DNA from: Hygrocybe punicea
Taxonomy: Eukaryota > Basidiomycota > Agaricomycetes > Agaricales > Hygrophoraceae
Length of the DNA stretch: 64,000 nucleotides
Assembly: GCA_963556145.1 (NCBI GenBank)
Contig: OY744472.1
Location: 2,852,001 to 2,916,000, forward strand
Direction: 5' to 3'
The notes beneath the pieces are model-generated. The model did not search any database. It worked only from the letters and a program-made list of their open reading frames with translations, and was not told the origin of the DNA. The number at the start of each line of letters is the position of its first letter. The first letter of the stretch is position 1. Below are positions 21,720 to 34,344 of the stretch, one piece after another. Both the position numbers and the translations under genes were made by a program.

Positions 21720-24113
21720 TCATGAATGAGAGGGCCTTCAGTGCTTCAGCACTGGTCTGCTATTTATTACTACATTTCCTCATCAGCCTCCAGGCCAATC
21801 GGCAACTCCGCCATATGATGGGTTAGAACTTAGAAAACCCTTCCAACTAATAAATTTGAATTTCAAACAGAACACTCAGAGTCATCTGGTCCCCAAAACC
21901 ACACTGGGACATCCTAATAGAGATCTCACTGTTCACTTGCCTCAAAAAGCAGAGATTACAATTGGAATCAGTAAATCTTATTGAAGAATTTAGCTTCATC
22001 ATATGAGTGACATAGGCTTGTAACCACCCCTTCATACTCTAGAGGCAAGCTCTTTGACAGAAGGGCTGGTATAATTGAGTTTGAATTAGTAGCCAACATG
22101 GAAACTGTCCTAATACCAACAGAACGTGACTTTTTAATCCAGCCCTAAACTCATAAAATGGATACCTCAATCAACATAATAACTTAATAGAATTATTGAG
22201 TTAGCTATAGATTAGATTATGAGTCCCTATAAGGAAATCATTCTATATGGTGGATTTTGCAACTCAGGGTCACACTCTAATTTGCCAAGCTGTGGGAACA
22301 ATTGTTGCAAACTGTGGGAACAATTTTGAAGCCCTGAGAATAAATGTGAAACCATGTGACTGCTGACTTTGTAACTGTGAGAATTTGTTGTCCCAATCAG
22401 CAAGAACAATAAGGTCACCAGATCACAGGTGCCAAGTTGGGAATGGGTAGTCCAATGCTAAGCTGAATGCTTCATTACCATAATTGAATTCTTTGTTAGT
22501 GTAATGTGCACATTATGACATATAGATGAATTGAAAATCTGTCTGAAGAGAGTACTGAGAGTTCTGCATTATCCAACTAGTATCCCTGCTGTATTCTGAG
22601 GAATTTCCAGTTCAATATAGACTGGATGAACCAGATATAATATCTTTGTCTACAGATACATATAATAGCTATGTCCATTGGAATCACAAAGGACAGGTTG
22701 AACACAGGTTGAACTGGCCAGTTCAACAATTTTTGGCACAAAGTGTTTTGCAGTTGTACCTACCTGAATCCAGGGCATTGCCATTGCAAAAATAATAGCA
22801 GAAACAAAAGTATGGACAACATGTTGGATATATATTATGTGCCACATTTGTAATGACCTCCCATATTGCAGCAGAGAAAGTGCAAGCAGAACCATCAATA
22901 TTGAGAAACTATAGTGTTCATGCATTGGTATCTCAGATGCTGTTTCAATGTATTCATTGAATGGGTTTATAAGTGTCTGGTGTATAATTTATTGATCTGT
23001 CATCAAAGGACACGAAAATAGTACAATAAATGCAGTCAACTGCATAATGATTGAAGACAAAAGGTCAAGGAACATCATTAGTCCAAGAGAAGCTCCAATC
23101 ATGCCAGAACAAAATAATATGATGGGAGAGCAATATTAAATAGCAAAGCATCATATCTATGCCAGGATGGGGAGAAGTAAAGGCTGGGCCAAGATACAAT
23201 CCAATGGCATCAATGCAGGAAAATACAATACAATGGCATCAATGCAGAAACATAGCAACATAGGTAAATGCAAACCAATGCTTCTCTGTACAGCAGTGAA
23301 ATTTGTCTTCAATATAGACATAAAAGAGTAAATATGCTTGTTGCACCTGCGGATTTCATCCAGTTAATGTGATACGTCCTTGAACAAAAGATTATGCATC
23401 ACATATGAAAAGTAAAGGTAGTTTGATTGAATTTGTATAATGTATTGTAATTCAGTGGACCACATAAACCGAACATATTGCACATGTTCAATGTGTTTGG
23501 TCAATGTGTTTGGTCAATATGTTCAGGCTACTATTGTCATATGTGATCAGTATCAATTGAACATTGGATATAGTTAGCTATCCACTGGTGATACAAAGAG
23601 AATAGGCAAACATTACATCTGAATTATAGGTAAATAATTAATTTTCAATAGCTCATTCTCATCTTTTCAGTAAAAAGGCACACCTCTTGCATATTGTGGA
23701 TCCTCAAATCCAGTGTCACAGTCTACTCGCAATGACTGAAGAATAAAATATCTGAACATGTCACATATGTGCCATCAATGCTTGATGCCTGAATCAATAG
23801 CCAAATTTTAATTACAGTATATAGAAGATACATTTCATAGTAAACTGATGTATTCAGAATGGTTCCATTTATGATCGTGATTTACAACTTTCAATAGTTT
23901 AAGTGTTTGAGTACATACAACTTTATACATCAGCATTGGTCTACATTCATATTAGTGAAGTGTCACTTTGTTTGCACAACCATCTGCATCATTACCCTCT
24001 TCCAAATACCCAACATGCTGTTTGATGGTTATTCTGGGCTGTGTAGTCGGTATAGGCAAAGCTGTTTTGTTGCAATTCATGGTTGCTTCCTAAGAATATA
24101 CATCAGTATTGGT
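21720..24113. other. A+T-rich stretch without recognised genes
   Basis: No frame longer than about 90 codons and no family motif. Two short direct repeats are visible: CAATGGCATCAATGCAG twice at about 23202-23246, and TGTGTTTGGTCAA twice at about 23487-23516. Confidence 0.45.
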
Positions 24114-25410
24114 TTAATTCTTGATATATTGAAGTGTTACCTCTGTGAAGTCACCGTCTACCAGTGCCAATGACCGTAGATTCAGAATCATCTTGAAGTT
24201 ATCCTTCTTTACTGGAACTGCCGATATTGTAAACTGAACCTCCACAATATCGCTGATTCTAAAGCAAGTTGGGTTTGTTGGAACAAAGCTAATAAATATT
24301 TCTCTCCGCAGGGATATGTATCCCAATTTATTGTCACTCACCAATGTTGATTTCTATCAGACTTAAACTTGTAATAAAGTACACAATTGTCCTGGCCATG
24401 AAAGTAGCGGGAATTTGCAAGTGAGGTTAATATGCCTTTTGGATTGATGGCATGCTCGAATGGAATGTGAGGGGAGGAGTTGTCATGTCAGTGATCGGTA
24501 AAATATTGGGTTCCTATTACAAGTGCCATGTATTCCATGTATGTAGAAGGTGTAAAATCTTGCATTGCTTTGTCAGGAAATTGACAACCTAGTTTCTGAT
24601 GCAGAATCTGAAGATTATTGATGTAGGATTGAAAGCCTGTTGTATCAAGGCCAGTTACAAGTATGCTTTGACATATGAAGGGTGTTCGGCATTTGGGTTG
24701 ACTATTACAGTGGTTCATAGGAATGATATTCAAGGAATTGATATTAATTTAGCACATACCTGGTTGTGATGGGTAGAAGATCTTTCACCACCAAAATCGC
24801 TTGCAAACTTAATACCAATTCTTGATGTTCAGATTCATCATTGGTTGGAAGTGTAAACTTCCAGCAATTTGGAGAGTCAACATGCACAATATTGACATTT
24901 GAAATCTGGCAATGCAGTCAATATGATATACCTTTCAAATCAATGACTTACATTTGTGGCCTTTGCAAGTTGACTTTCATCATTGTCTAACCGTGCAGAT
25001 ATAATTTCCTGCAGATGTTCAGCTGTCGATTTGGTGTCAAATACTAGCCAGTATATATATCATGGATATTGCTGACATGCACCCTTGAAGTTGTAATAGT
25101 TGTCCATCATGTACAAAGCAGTGGTGAGATGTATATTGCATGGCACATTTCTGTCCACTTCATGGATTATATCTTCAGTCATCATCCTCACACCAATCAT
25201 ATCCATATTGGCTTTTGATGTGCATGTGATGTTAGCTTCCAGGATCCATTTTGTTTTTGTTTTTGTATTGCATTCTTGAATATTGAAGTTTGCGTCATCT
25301 TGCATAATACAGATCCTTTCCATTTCTTTCAAATGCACCATATAATGTTGGTTGTCAGCTGCCTGGTTTTGATATGGTATAGTCAAGCATGTACTGCAGA
25401 TTTTCTGCAT
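24114..25410 (-). pseudogene. Decayed conserved-looking hypothetical gene
   Basis: Minus-strand pieces can be read in order: 25410-25060 (QKICSTCLTIPYQ…), about 25050-24780 with a GTAAGT intron at 24955, 24733-24488 (DKAMQDFTPSTYMEYM…) running past a stop into HIPFEHAINPKG, then 24344-24114 (LGYISLRREIFISF, FRISDIVEVQFTI, MILNLRSLALVDG). The last block resembles a repetitive basidiomycete hypothetical family known to me only by its motif pattern. Stops and lost frame show decay. Function unknown. It is divergent from the gene at 25851 and may have belonged to the same element. Confidence 0.4.
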
Positions 25411-25850
25411 TAATTCTGCATCACAGGATATGTATGCACAGCATTGGAATTAACCCCTATCCATTATGCATCAATATCTGTTAGTATACCCCATGTTTCT
25501 TAATTTGGCATTATGCATTTTTGTTTCATGAATACCCCTTGTTTAGTCTCCATTCCTAACTTTAATTGAGTTTGTCAATAATTCATGAAACCTACCTGTA
25601 TAAATTTGTGGTGAATATCATGTGGACAGTCATTGATTTTTCATGCATACCTTTGCACTTTGCATGGAGTACATGGTTCAAGAAGCCTTGTTTGGTATAC
25701 AAGTATGTGCCAATGGTGGATCCTCTGATGTTATTGTTGAAATTTTGGATTCACCAATTCATCTTAAATTCATTTCTTATTGTTTTTGAGTGATTTAAAG
25801 CATGAGTGGAGATGACATCCACTATTCCATCAACATTTACCGCTCTCCAA

Positions 25851-27831
25851 TGCCACCCAAGAAGTCCACTGCCGCGAAAACAAACTCAAAAGCAAAACCA
25901 AAGGCCACCATGTATGTCTCCCTATTTTACTCAGTATTACTGAAGTCTCTATTGGATGCACTAAAGATGGCCTTCTGCAACAATCAAGAAGTGGAAGAAG
26001 GTCATCAAGACTTGGGCTGATGATGATATGTATGTGTCATCATTTTAATCATTATCTATTTTTTACCAATGGACAGTGTGGCTTTGTCCAATGCTGATGA
26101 TGATGCTATCAGTATTCAAAGCACTGGCAGTGTAATGGCACTGTCAATGCTCACAAGGTATCTATAATCACACATCATTGTTATCCAAAATCAGTTAACA
26201 AATATCGATATCCTAGGCATTCCGTCAAGCTCCACAACATTAAAGCCATGTTAGTGTTTCAATACCAAACATATCTAACATGATACCAATGTGTTACAGT
26301 GGGAAGAAATGTCAAATGTTGTCTCCCAATGTCATAGACAATGACGACGATGTGTAAATATTTTTCACAGGTGTTGTTTCATCATTGACAGGTTATCCAT
26401 AGTAAAACGCCTTCCCCCTCCAAGAAATTGAAAGCTGCATCTAATCAATCATGAGATGGCGAGGAAGAGGAGGAAGAGGAAGAGGATTATGGTTCTAAGT
26501 GAGTTGTTCGGTTATCATAGACACATCCATTTGTTCAAACAAATCATTTGACTGTTTAGGCATCATTGCAAAGTAGCCTTAATGAAGAATCCCGATAAGC
26601 CATTTTTGTGTGTATTTTACATGTGGATATAAATATTCCCATTCATTAATGGTAACAGTGTTTCTAATACTCCATCCAAGAAGTCCAAGTCCACGAAGGC
26701 CATCATGCTCAATGATACCAACAACGATAAAGCCTCCAGTGGTGATGATGGAGATCTGTTCTATGCGCTGACACAGATTACCAGGTGCGTTACATGTCAT
26801 TACACTGTGGTGTCTGATGTAGATTTCCTGATTCTAGCTTACCATCTCCGAACATTGATGAGTCTGATATTGGCACTAGGGATCCTCAACTTGTTGACAC
26901 CTACCAAGACTGCATCAACATCAAGTATGCAATCACAGTCATACATTTGTCTTTTACTCATAAACATTTAGAGCAGCAGCAATGGTATCCTGGTCCAGTG
27001 CAATTGGGAATGGCAACCCACAGTTCAGTGATATCATCACTGACATCTACAAGATCAACAGAAAGTATGTTATTTCAATGGCAACTTGAGGTCAATTTGG
27101 TCGATTCATTTGATATAATATAGGTTATTGTTTTCTGCCATCACCTTTGCTAGATCGGGGAGGTACTCCAATCTCTCTCACAATAACCCTGCCCATATCT
27201 CCACCGGTGCATTTGGTCGCAACTTCTTTCATGCAGTTGGAGGAGGAATGCTGACAATCTTTACATCGGTCATCATAGTGGAGTCCTGCTTTCTTGATGA
27301 GCCCAAGATTGGTGGCAATACAAAGCCAGTAAAGGTTATACAGGGTGCACTACTTCAAGGAGAATGGGAGCAATATGTCGGTGCTATTGGAATGGTGATT
27401 CACGAGTCCAAATTTTGGGCCCAAAACTGTATAAGGACTATGTGTCCTTCTCAATGACCACAGCAACTGGAATGGATATATCTCCCAGTATGTGCATTAA
27501 TCATTTTCTAGTTGTAATTTTTAATCGATTTTCATAGAGGCATCGACATCCAAAAATGTACAACTTAGTCCTTTCACTCATTGACCCATTCCATCTTATC
27601 ATAAGGCCGCTCTATCATTTTATGCCATCTATGATGCATGCAAAGTCAAAGCAGACTTCATGTCAACTCTCATATCGCTCCAGCAACTACCCATCTTCCC
27701 GCACAATATCCCTGCAGGATCTTGTGTCGTTGTTGGACATACAATCAATACATTCAAGCATGTAGATGACATGATGAAGAGCATTTCACTCAATGTGCAA
27801 TGGGTCATGGTTTTGGGAGTGCCGAAATGAT
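25851..27831 (+). pseudogene. Decayed multi-exon hypothetical gene
   Basis: Starts ATG at 25851 with a Lys/Ser/Pro-rich tail (PPKKSTAAKTNSKAKPK). Acidic and serine-rich exons separated by small introns follow (about 26020-26800). A conserved-looking core lies at 27128-27420 (FARSGRYSNLSHNNPAH, GAFGRNFFHAVGGG, GEWEQYVGAIGMVIHESKFW), and a C-terminal piece at about 27600-27831 (LPIFPHNIPAGSCVVVGH, SLNVQWVMVLG). The last pieces are in different frames, so the copy is broken. The same core occurs in repetitive basidiomycete hypotheticals (recalled, not checked). No function can be given. Confidence 0.45.
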
Positions 27832-28086
27832 TTCCCCATATATCATCATTTATATTTGTATTTTACATCTGTCTTGTGAATAAATGTGAACTGCCATTGA
27901 CTGTGCAAATAATAGAGTATGGACTTTTGATGTCAACCAGCCACCTATAAAAAAACCCTGCAAAAGTGTCTGTCAAAGAGCCAATCAGATTCTCAGAATC
28001 AGCCGATGCTGAACAGGCCCTTATTAATTAGTCCTGATAAGTCTGCATAATTCTCCGCTTGATAATTCTAATAAAAAGTAATAATA

Positions 28087-28193
28087 CTGTACTAATTCGT
28101 TCAATTCGCCGGATTAAATTTTTTCTCAATTTTTCAGATTTATTGGGAGTTTTCACACAGTCACGTGCCGGCGAATTGAATGAATTAGTACAG
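28087..28193. mobile_element. 107-bp TA-flanked MITE
   Basis: Inverted ends of 26 bp (starting CTGTACTAATTC and containing TTCAATTCGCCGG) enclose about 55 bp. TA dinucleotides flank both ends (28085-28086, 28194-28195), as in Tc1/mariner-derived MITEs. One arm differs from the other by a single C/T-type change in a CpG. Confidence 0.75.
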
Positions 28194-28199
28194 TATAGA

Positions 28200-29200
28200 T
28201 AATTGTCTCCAATTCCCTCGTGCTAAGACAGCCAGCCGAATAAGGCAGGCCAGCAAAGATACTAGACCTGACCCTGCTCGACAACCGTAGGGGCCGACGT
28301 TAGTGGTGGAACTACGACTAGGAGTCATGTCGTCGAGGACTGTTCGGATGTCGAGGTTATCCGTTGTCACCCAGAGAAAGTTGCCAATGTGGGCATCGCT
28401 TTTCCCGGTCAGAGCAGAAGCACACGGAGAAATGGGAATATCTGGTCAATCAATGTCCGCGGTGTGATCCTCTGCCACCTATTTTGTGGCAATTCAGACG
28501 GTGAAACAAGGGTTCGGTGGATGCATTACTATCGGTACAGACGTTGGTTCCCATTCCGTGGATATAGCTCACACCGAGTCAGCCGTATTCGCAAATATTG
28601 CTTATCCAAATTTGCCGTTCAGCTTTAACAAGTTGTTTGGAAATCATTTTAGGTCTGAAATTAGGCCACCATGGCATCATGGTGGATTCATACACTTCGT
28701 CATCGATATGTCAGCGCTGTCAGCGCTGGCTCCCGCAGTTCGGCGGACCAACGGGCTTTGTACTCTACCCTTGGCGGCATTACATGTATATTTTGACTAA
28801 ACGCGCAAGCTGCGGGATTTAACAGGTGTTAATCACATGCACGATAGGGACGGCGCGTGAGAGACATACGTTCAGCTCATTTCCCCTCAAGTTTCGGCAA
28901 ATTTTGAGGCAAGTTCACCGATGAAGTCGGGAGTACTAGTGTATGATTTTCCGAGCCGTAAGGAGATGTCTCACTGGCAGCCAGGTCACCTGAGGTGATC
29001 ATGACATGACATGGTAACCAGTAGCCGGTGCTCCGTCTTCGTTCCTAAACGTGCGGCTGGGTGCAGCTGCTGCTGGTGTGCAACAGGCGTGGGTTTGAAC
29101 ATGGTAAGTATATGCTGAACGTTGTGAAAACACTTGAAATATTTATAACGCGATTCATAGTAGTCGGTACAAGGTTTCACATTAATATTGTAAAGATCTC
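28200..29200. other. Unassigned sequence with fragmentary frames
   Basis: Short frames at 28327 and 28389-28800 have mixed composition and no motif. A multi-exon gene cannot be excluded, but no consistent exon chain was found. Confidence 0.35.
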
Positions 29201-29205
29201 TTTGT

Positions 29206-29215
29206 TATATATAGG
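29206..29215 (+). promoter_or_regulatory. TATA box upstream of the 29311 ORF
   Basis: TATATATAGG lies about 100 bp before the ATG at 29311, followed by GGGGC and a C-rich leader. This is a plausible core promoter and supports the small ORF downstream. Confidence 0.45.
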
Positions 29216-29310
29216 CGGGGCCTTCAAACGAACCTGTTCCACCCCTCGTGGTCAGAGCATGTCATGTTATAAAACAGCTTATTCCCATCCACTGCCCTCT
29301 GCAACCATCC

Positions 29311-29802
29311 ATGTCCACCATCACCTGTACCTCGTCGCCATACTCCTGTCCAACGGGGAGGATCCACTTGTCACCTGTCTTCGACTTCTCCATCCCCGCA
29401 ACCATGGGAGGCCGATTCGCGTTTGCCCGAATAAAGGGCGACATTTGTCTCGTACAATGTACGTTTTCCGCATATGTCTCACCAAATTGTCATCTCAACC
29501 ATTGCATAGTTTCTCCTTCTGAAAATGCCTCTGCGCACTCCGCGGTCAACGTCAAGATCTTCCGCCACGAATTCATCACCATCTTCCGCTATTCGCATAG
29601 CGACACCGTGCACCCTTCAGATATTCGTATCCTGGAGTCCATCGACGAGGAGTTTACGCGGTACGAGGAGGAGAACGGGACTGTGTTCCTGGCTAAGGAC
29701 CTGATGGAGCGTCTAAGGAGCATGACAGACCGGAGAGGAATGACGCAGAGACGGCGCATATCACAGCCGACGATGTCGAATGTGAGCAGGATTCGCCGCT
29801 AG
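29311..29802 (+). CDS. Small hypothetical protein (163 aa)
   Basis: A single open frame from the first good ATG after a TATA box. The middle is rich in His, Phe and Ile, and the C-terminal third is charged and then basic (RGMTQRRRISQPTMSNVSRIRR region), which could be a nuclear signal. No domain recognised, no introns seen. The neighbours are unassigned sequence and the Derlin gene. Codon use is like that of the host genes, rich in C-ending codons, which favours a real gene. Confidence 0.5.
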   Translation: MSTITCTSSPYSCPTGRIHLSPVFDFSIPATMGGRFAFARIKGDICLVQCTFSAYVSPNCHLNHCIVSPSENASAHSAVNVKIFRHEFITIFRYSHSDTVHPSDIRILESIDEEFTRYEEENGTVFLAKDLMERLRSMTDRRGMTQRRRISQPTMSNVSRIRR

Positions 29803-30241
29803 GCGCTGAGCGTTGAGATTAATATTGTGCTGTACGTCGCATTTTTTGGCTTTTAAAGTTCTCGGTATTATATGGCCAGTCGTGTGACGTCAACATCCTC
29901 ATGGACACGTAGCCATCCCGATATTTTGAAATCACTGATTGAAATTCGTTCTGGGTTGACATCAAGTCAAGAGGAATACCAAGGACCTGCAAATATGAAT
30001 CAAGGCTGCATATAGCGAGAAACAACTTATTAATAATAACGTAATATTCCCCGAGGCCGAGCACTGAGGAGATTCACCACCAAGCATGATGAATATTTAA
30101 ATTCAGCAAGGTATTGAGGGGCAGTGGTTGTCGGCACGCAGACACATTTTCTAGAATTATGTAATTACGCCAATATCAATTATGTAATAAATTTTAGCAA
30201 ACGTGGAGGCATTTTTGCAAAACTGATCACTGTTCAGAGCA
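29803..30241. other. Intergenic, upstream of Derlin
   Basis: A+T-rich with no gene. It presumably contains the promoter of the Derlin gene; no clear TATA box near the start codon. Confidence 0.4.
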
Positions 30242-31305
30242 ATGGCTTCCCAATTCTTCGCAGAATTGCGTAAAATCCCTCCAGTCACCCGTTTATTGTG
30301 TGCTTCATCGCTAGCGGTGACTTTACCGGTGATCCTTAACCTCGTACCGTTATTCAAGGTTGTCTTCCTGAAGGATCGGGTTTTGAAGCAATTTGAGGTG
30401 AGTCACCGTTATGCTCGAGTCCTTGAGCTATGCTTTCGGGGAAAGGCCTGTGCAGTCAGATCATCATTAAGTAGTTGCATTAACTTCCTTGGTTGGAACA
30501 GTTATGGAGACTATACACAACTTTCTTCATTGGAAGTGAGTACCAACTTCAAATTCACATCGCTACTCCTTTGAGTTTGATTGATATCTTATACACACAC
30601 AGGTCCTGGCATTGGCTTTATCTTTGATATTGTCATGCTGTAGTACGTTTCGTGTCTCAGGGAACGTATCCGCTTCTGTTGAGCCACCTTATACAGCCGA
30701 AATTCAGACCAACTAGAAACCACACGCTACGGACGTAAATCCCCCGACTACGCTTGGCAGCTCCTGGTAGCTGCGGGTGCGATTCTCGTGCGTTCTCTGA
30801 ATCATGACATCTATCTGGCACTTTAACCCACCCAGCGCAGGCTCTCAACATCCCACTCTCCACCTACGTCCATAGCCGCGCTCTGGCGCTGGCCCTCACA
30901 TACCTGGGCGCATCTCTCTCCCCACCGGGCACCCAATCTTCCCTATTCGGACTGGTTACATTCCCCGTCGTCTACTTGCCGTACGTAATGCTCGGAATGG
31001 ACCTGCTGCAGGAGGGTCCGGGTGCTGTGACGAGTGGGATCACCGGCCTTGTCGTGGGGCATCTATGGTGGTGGGGTGTATGGGGTGGGGTGGCAGGCGG
31101 TGATAGGTATGCGGGAGTGTTGGGGTGGTTGGGAACGGCGCCATGGTGGATGAAAAGGATAGTAGGGGATGGTGCTCCAGTGGGACGAGGGCTTGAAGGG
31201 GTGCATGTTGTTCCTCCGAGAACTAGGCTCAGGGACGCCGGTACGAGTACGGTGACGGCGAGTGGGTATCAGTGGGGCTCGGGCCAGCGCCTAGGTAATC
31301 GTTGA
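30242..31305 (+). CDS. DFM1: Derlin-family ER membrane protein with SHP box
   Basis: Five predicted exons (30242-30397, 30502-30535, 30603-30642, 30697-30787, 30841-31305) give 261 residues in frame throughout. The N-terminal ELRKIPPVTRLLCASSLAVT is the Derlin signature, followed by LWRLYTTFFIG and GFIFDIVMLYR, which form the rhomboid-like fold without the catalytic residues. Derlins form the retrotranslocation channel that moves misfolded proteins out of the ER. The last residues read QWGSGQRLGNR, matching the SHP box that recruits Cdc48/p97. That box is typical of DFM1-type rather than DER1-type proteins, so the symbol is by analogy. The glycine-rich, non-conserved linker before the box is normal for the family. 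Confidence 0.9.
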
Positions 31306-31540
31306 ATGTGCAGGTCTTCTTGCCAGGACGAGGCGTGAGTTTAAAGACGTCTTTGCATACTACATACATACCTTTACAAAAAAAAAGGAGTGTTAGTTGT
31401 ATATCACTGTTAAGAGCCTGTTCGGTTGCCCGTTAACCCAAATGTAGTGATAACGTTAGAACGGTCGCGCTCGGGTCTTTCCGATTCTGAGTTTCAATAT
31501 AAACTCAGTATGCAATCTAAATTAGGAAGTAGTGATCGAT

Positions 31541-32956
31541 ATGCTTCCCGACCACACACTTCATCAAATCCTCGTCAAAACCCGCCATGATAGGGCTCAA
31601 GTACGCCACCGTGTCATCGCCGTAGTCATCCTCCTTTTAACATCACTTTCACATCGCCTGGAATCATTCCACCTTCGTCAGCCTTTCCACACATCTGCCC
31701 TCACTGGTCGAGCTTGGGTTCGTGAGCTACTCCATGGCCATCCTGGCCGCATTCGTATTTCACTTGGCGTGAGCAAAGAAGTCTTCCACAAGCTGATACT
31801 CACCGTGCGGCAGATGGGCATGTCAGATTCACGACATGTCACATTAGAAGAACAGTTGGCTATCTTTATGCACGGTTGCGTCACAGGGTTGACAATAAGA
31901 CACCTTGCTGAGCGTTTCCAACGGTCCAATGACACCATTTCAGTGTAAGCACATGGCACGATAAGTGCCCTATTCAATCTGACGATCCAAACAGGTACTT
32001 CAGAGGATTTGTTGTTTTCTTTTCGCAGGCTCCTTTCTACACCACCCTTGTATGCCAGCCCATAGCGGCTGATCCCTGCCCTCCGAGGATCTTGTTGAAC
32101 AAGTTATATTATCCCTTTTTCAAAGGAGCCATCGGCGCAATCAATGGGAGCCACATCGAGGTTGCGCCGCCTGCGAATATCCGTGGCCTATTTCGGAATC
32201 GCAAGGGTTTCATATCTCAGAACGCACTCTTCACTTCATCATTTGACTTGCAGTTCACCTATGTCCTTGCTGGCTGGGAAGGGAGCGCGAGTGATGCTCG
32301 TGTGTATGAAGATGCAAAACGCAAGACGCTCAGGATTCCTGAATCCAAATATCTACTCGCTGATGGTGGATACCCCCTTCTTTACCATGAATTGTTGACA
32401 CCCTATCGCAGAGTTCGTTATCACCTTCAAGAGTGGGGTCGGAGCAACAAATTGTGAGTTTTTTCTTGTATTTTATGCACACAACCAACGAAATCTCAGA
32501 CCACGAACAAGAGAAGAGCTTTTCAACCGTCGGCATGCAAGTCTCCGCAACGTCATAGAACGCATCTTTGGCATTCTGAAACGCCGCTTCCGCATCTTGC
32601 GCTCAGCATCTGAGTATGACTTAAAAACACAAGTTCGCCTACCTCGCGCACTCGCAGCAATTCACAATTTCATTCAGCAATACGACTTGGACAGTGGTGA
32701 CGACAGGGATTGGAACTACGATGGTGACGACTCATCGGCAGGGCCCGTTGCAACCCCTTTGGGTGATCAGGACAACGAAGTCGATGAAAGAGCAAAAATT
32801 TGGCGGGATGAAATCGCTGAAAGGATGTGGCTTGATTACCAGCAATACCTTCAAGAGCGGGGAGATACCAGCAGTACAGATGATGAAGACGGTGATTTTT
32901 CTAGTGAAGAGTCAGACGGAGAGGATACGGAGGCAATGGAAGTCGCCGTGGAGTAG
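31541..32956 (+). CDS. PIF/Harbinger transposase (DDE_Tnp_4)
   Basis: Three exons (31541-31944, 31995-32453, 32500-32956) encode 439 residues. I start at the ATG at 31541 rather than an upstream GTG. A helix-turn-helix region (TIRHLAERFQRSNDTIS) precedes the nuclease core: GAINGSHIEV, FTYVLAGWEGSASDARV, LADGGY and RNVIERIFGILKRRF. The second Asp and the Glu of the DDE triad are present, but the first is Asn (AAT for GAT), so catalysis should be lost. The C-terminal 90 residues are acidic. The reading frame is otherwise intact. Confidence 0.88.
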
Positions 32957-33138
32957 GTTTTTCTTTTCTTTCCATTACCCCTACGGCCTGTATTTTTTTT
33001 CTGGTGATATATTCATGCTTGCGGTCTTATTACCCACTGCCCATGTGCAAAGGAGATATTGATTCGGGAAACAGTACAACAATTGTGACGGCAAAATACA
33101 ACACACAACAACTAAAAAAAAAATCCGCGCACCCTGCC

Positions 33139-34344
33139 CTAACTCCCATGAGAACTCCCTTCACCCAATATATTCTTCACCCATTGTAGACGTGTTTGCT
33201 CATTCCCGATCGCAAGGTATAGATTTGCAAGGTTGGGTTTGTCCCCGAAGACGCTGATGAGCGTGAGTTGGTTGTCCACATCGAGATTGCTCTGTGTCAA
33301 CGCCGCGACTGCATCAGCACTACGCTTTGTCAGAGAGTCCGTCACTAGGACTTCTTGTGGTAGGAAGCTTTGTTTGAGGGAGTCCGTGAGGTTTTCTATT
33401 GCATCGCTGATGACGGCAGATGTTGAAACCTTTGAGCGGGTGGAGGTGGAGCTCAGGGAGCGGATGGATTTTCTATCAGAAGACGATGATGCTGCATCCC
33501 GGACAGCTGAAAATTTGCGCTTGCCAGTGCTAGATGTGGAGGGTGGAGTTGGGAGAGGCAGGGTGGCGTCTTCACCATCAGGGCCGGTGACGACAACACT
33601 GGCTATTTCATCGAGGACTTCATCATCGTCCCCAAAACCATCATCAGCAAACTCGCCCCTTGCTGTTGAAGGTATGAGCGCCTCGAGTTTGTGGAGCCAT
33701 GGCCAGCCAGAGGTCCGGAACGGCTTCATGAGAGAATGATTAGAGCCCTAGACAATGGTTTTCTGAGTGGATTAAATTGGAATTGAAATTAATATACCAT
33801 ACCTTTGCTGCAACAAAGGCTTCCCATGCTGTTGTTTCAGCAGGTGTTATGGCATTCGCACCCTTCTCGTCATCCCAAGAGAACCCAGAGAGAGACTTGT
33901 AGTTTTGAATGGCATTGTATGTCGCTTTGAGCTGTATTGATCCTATTGGTTGAGTACACTGTAGTCTTGGGGAGATCTAAGAATGCTCACGCCTGTGTAT
34001 TTTGTCTTGCACCTCTTGGCAGTTTTTTCAAGGCCTGATCTCCGGTGTTGAATCAGAGTCTCCGAGTCAGCAGCTTTCTTGAAGGTGGCCATCTCGAAGT
34101 TGCTGGCATCGCCAGCCTCACTTTGATGAGCAACAAGGAAGTTGAGGAGGGCCTCGGTTTCTTCGTCATTCCAGACTGCTCGATCCACACCCTTCTTCTT
34201 CTCCTCCTCCTCCCTCTCCTTGCCCTTCCCTTTTTTTTTGGTTGACATGACAAAGTATTGGCTGAGGAGGGTGACAAGCTGGACAATGACAGCCCGGATG
34301 CGATGTCTGTGACGAGCAACGTTCGCTGAATGTGTAGGATCCAT
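33139..34344 (-). CDS. Harbinger Myb/SANT-like accessory protein
   Basis: ATG at 34344. A basic Lys/Glu-rich stretch is followed by a Myb/SANT-like DNA-binding domain (VWNDEETEALLNFLVAHQ, KRCKTKYTG, YKSLSGFSWDDE), spread over two exons with an intron at about 33999-33943. After another intron (about 33800-33756) comes a Ser/Thr-rich region and a C-terminal helix. In PIF/Harbinger elements this protein carries the transposase to the nucleus and to the ends. Joining exon 1 to exon 2 with the obvious GTGAGC donor shifts the frame by one base, so there is a one-base change or another splice site; the copy may be defective. Confidence 0.75.

Noticed and set aside
31532..31540. GTG start for the Harbinger transposase
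   Set aside because: Nuclear fungal genes start with ATG; an ATG follows at 31541 in the same frame.
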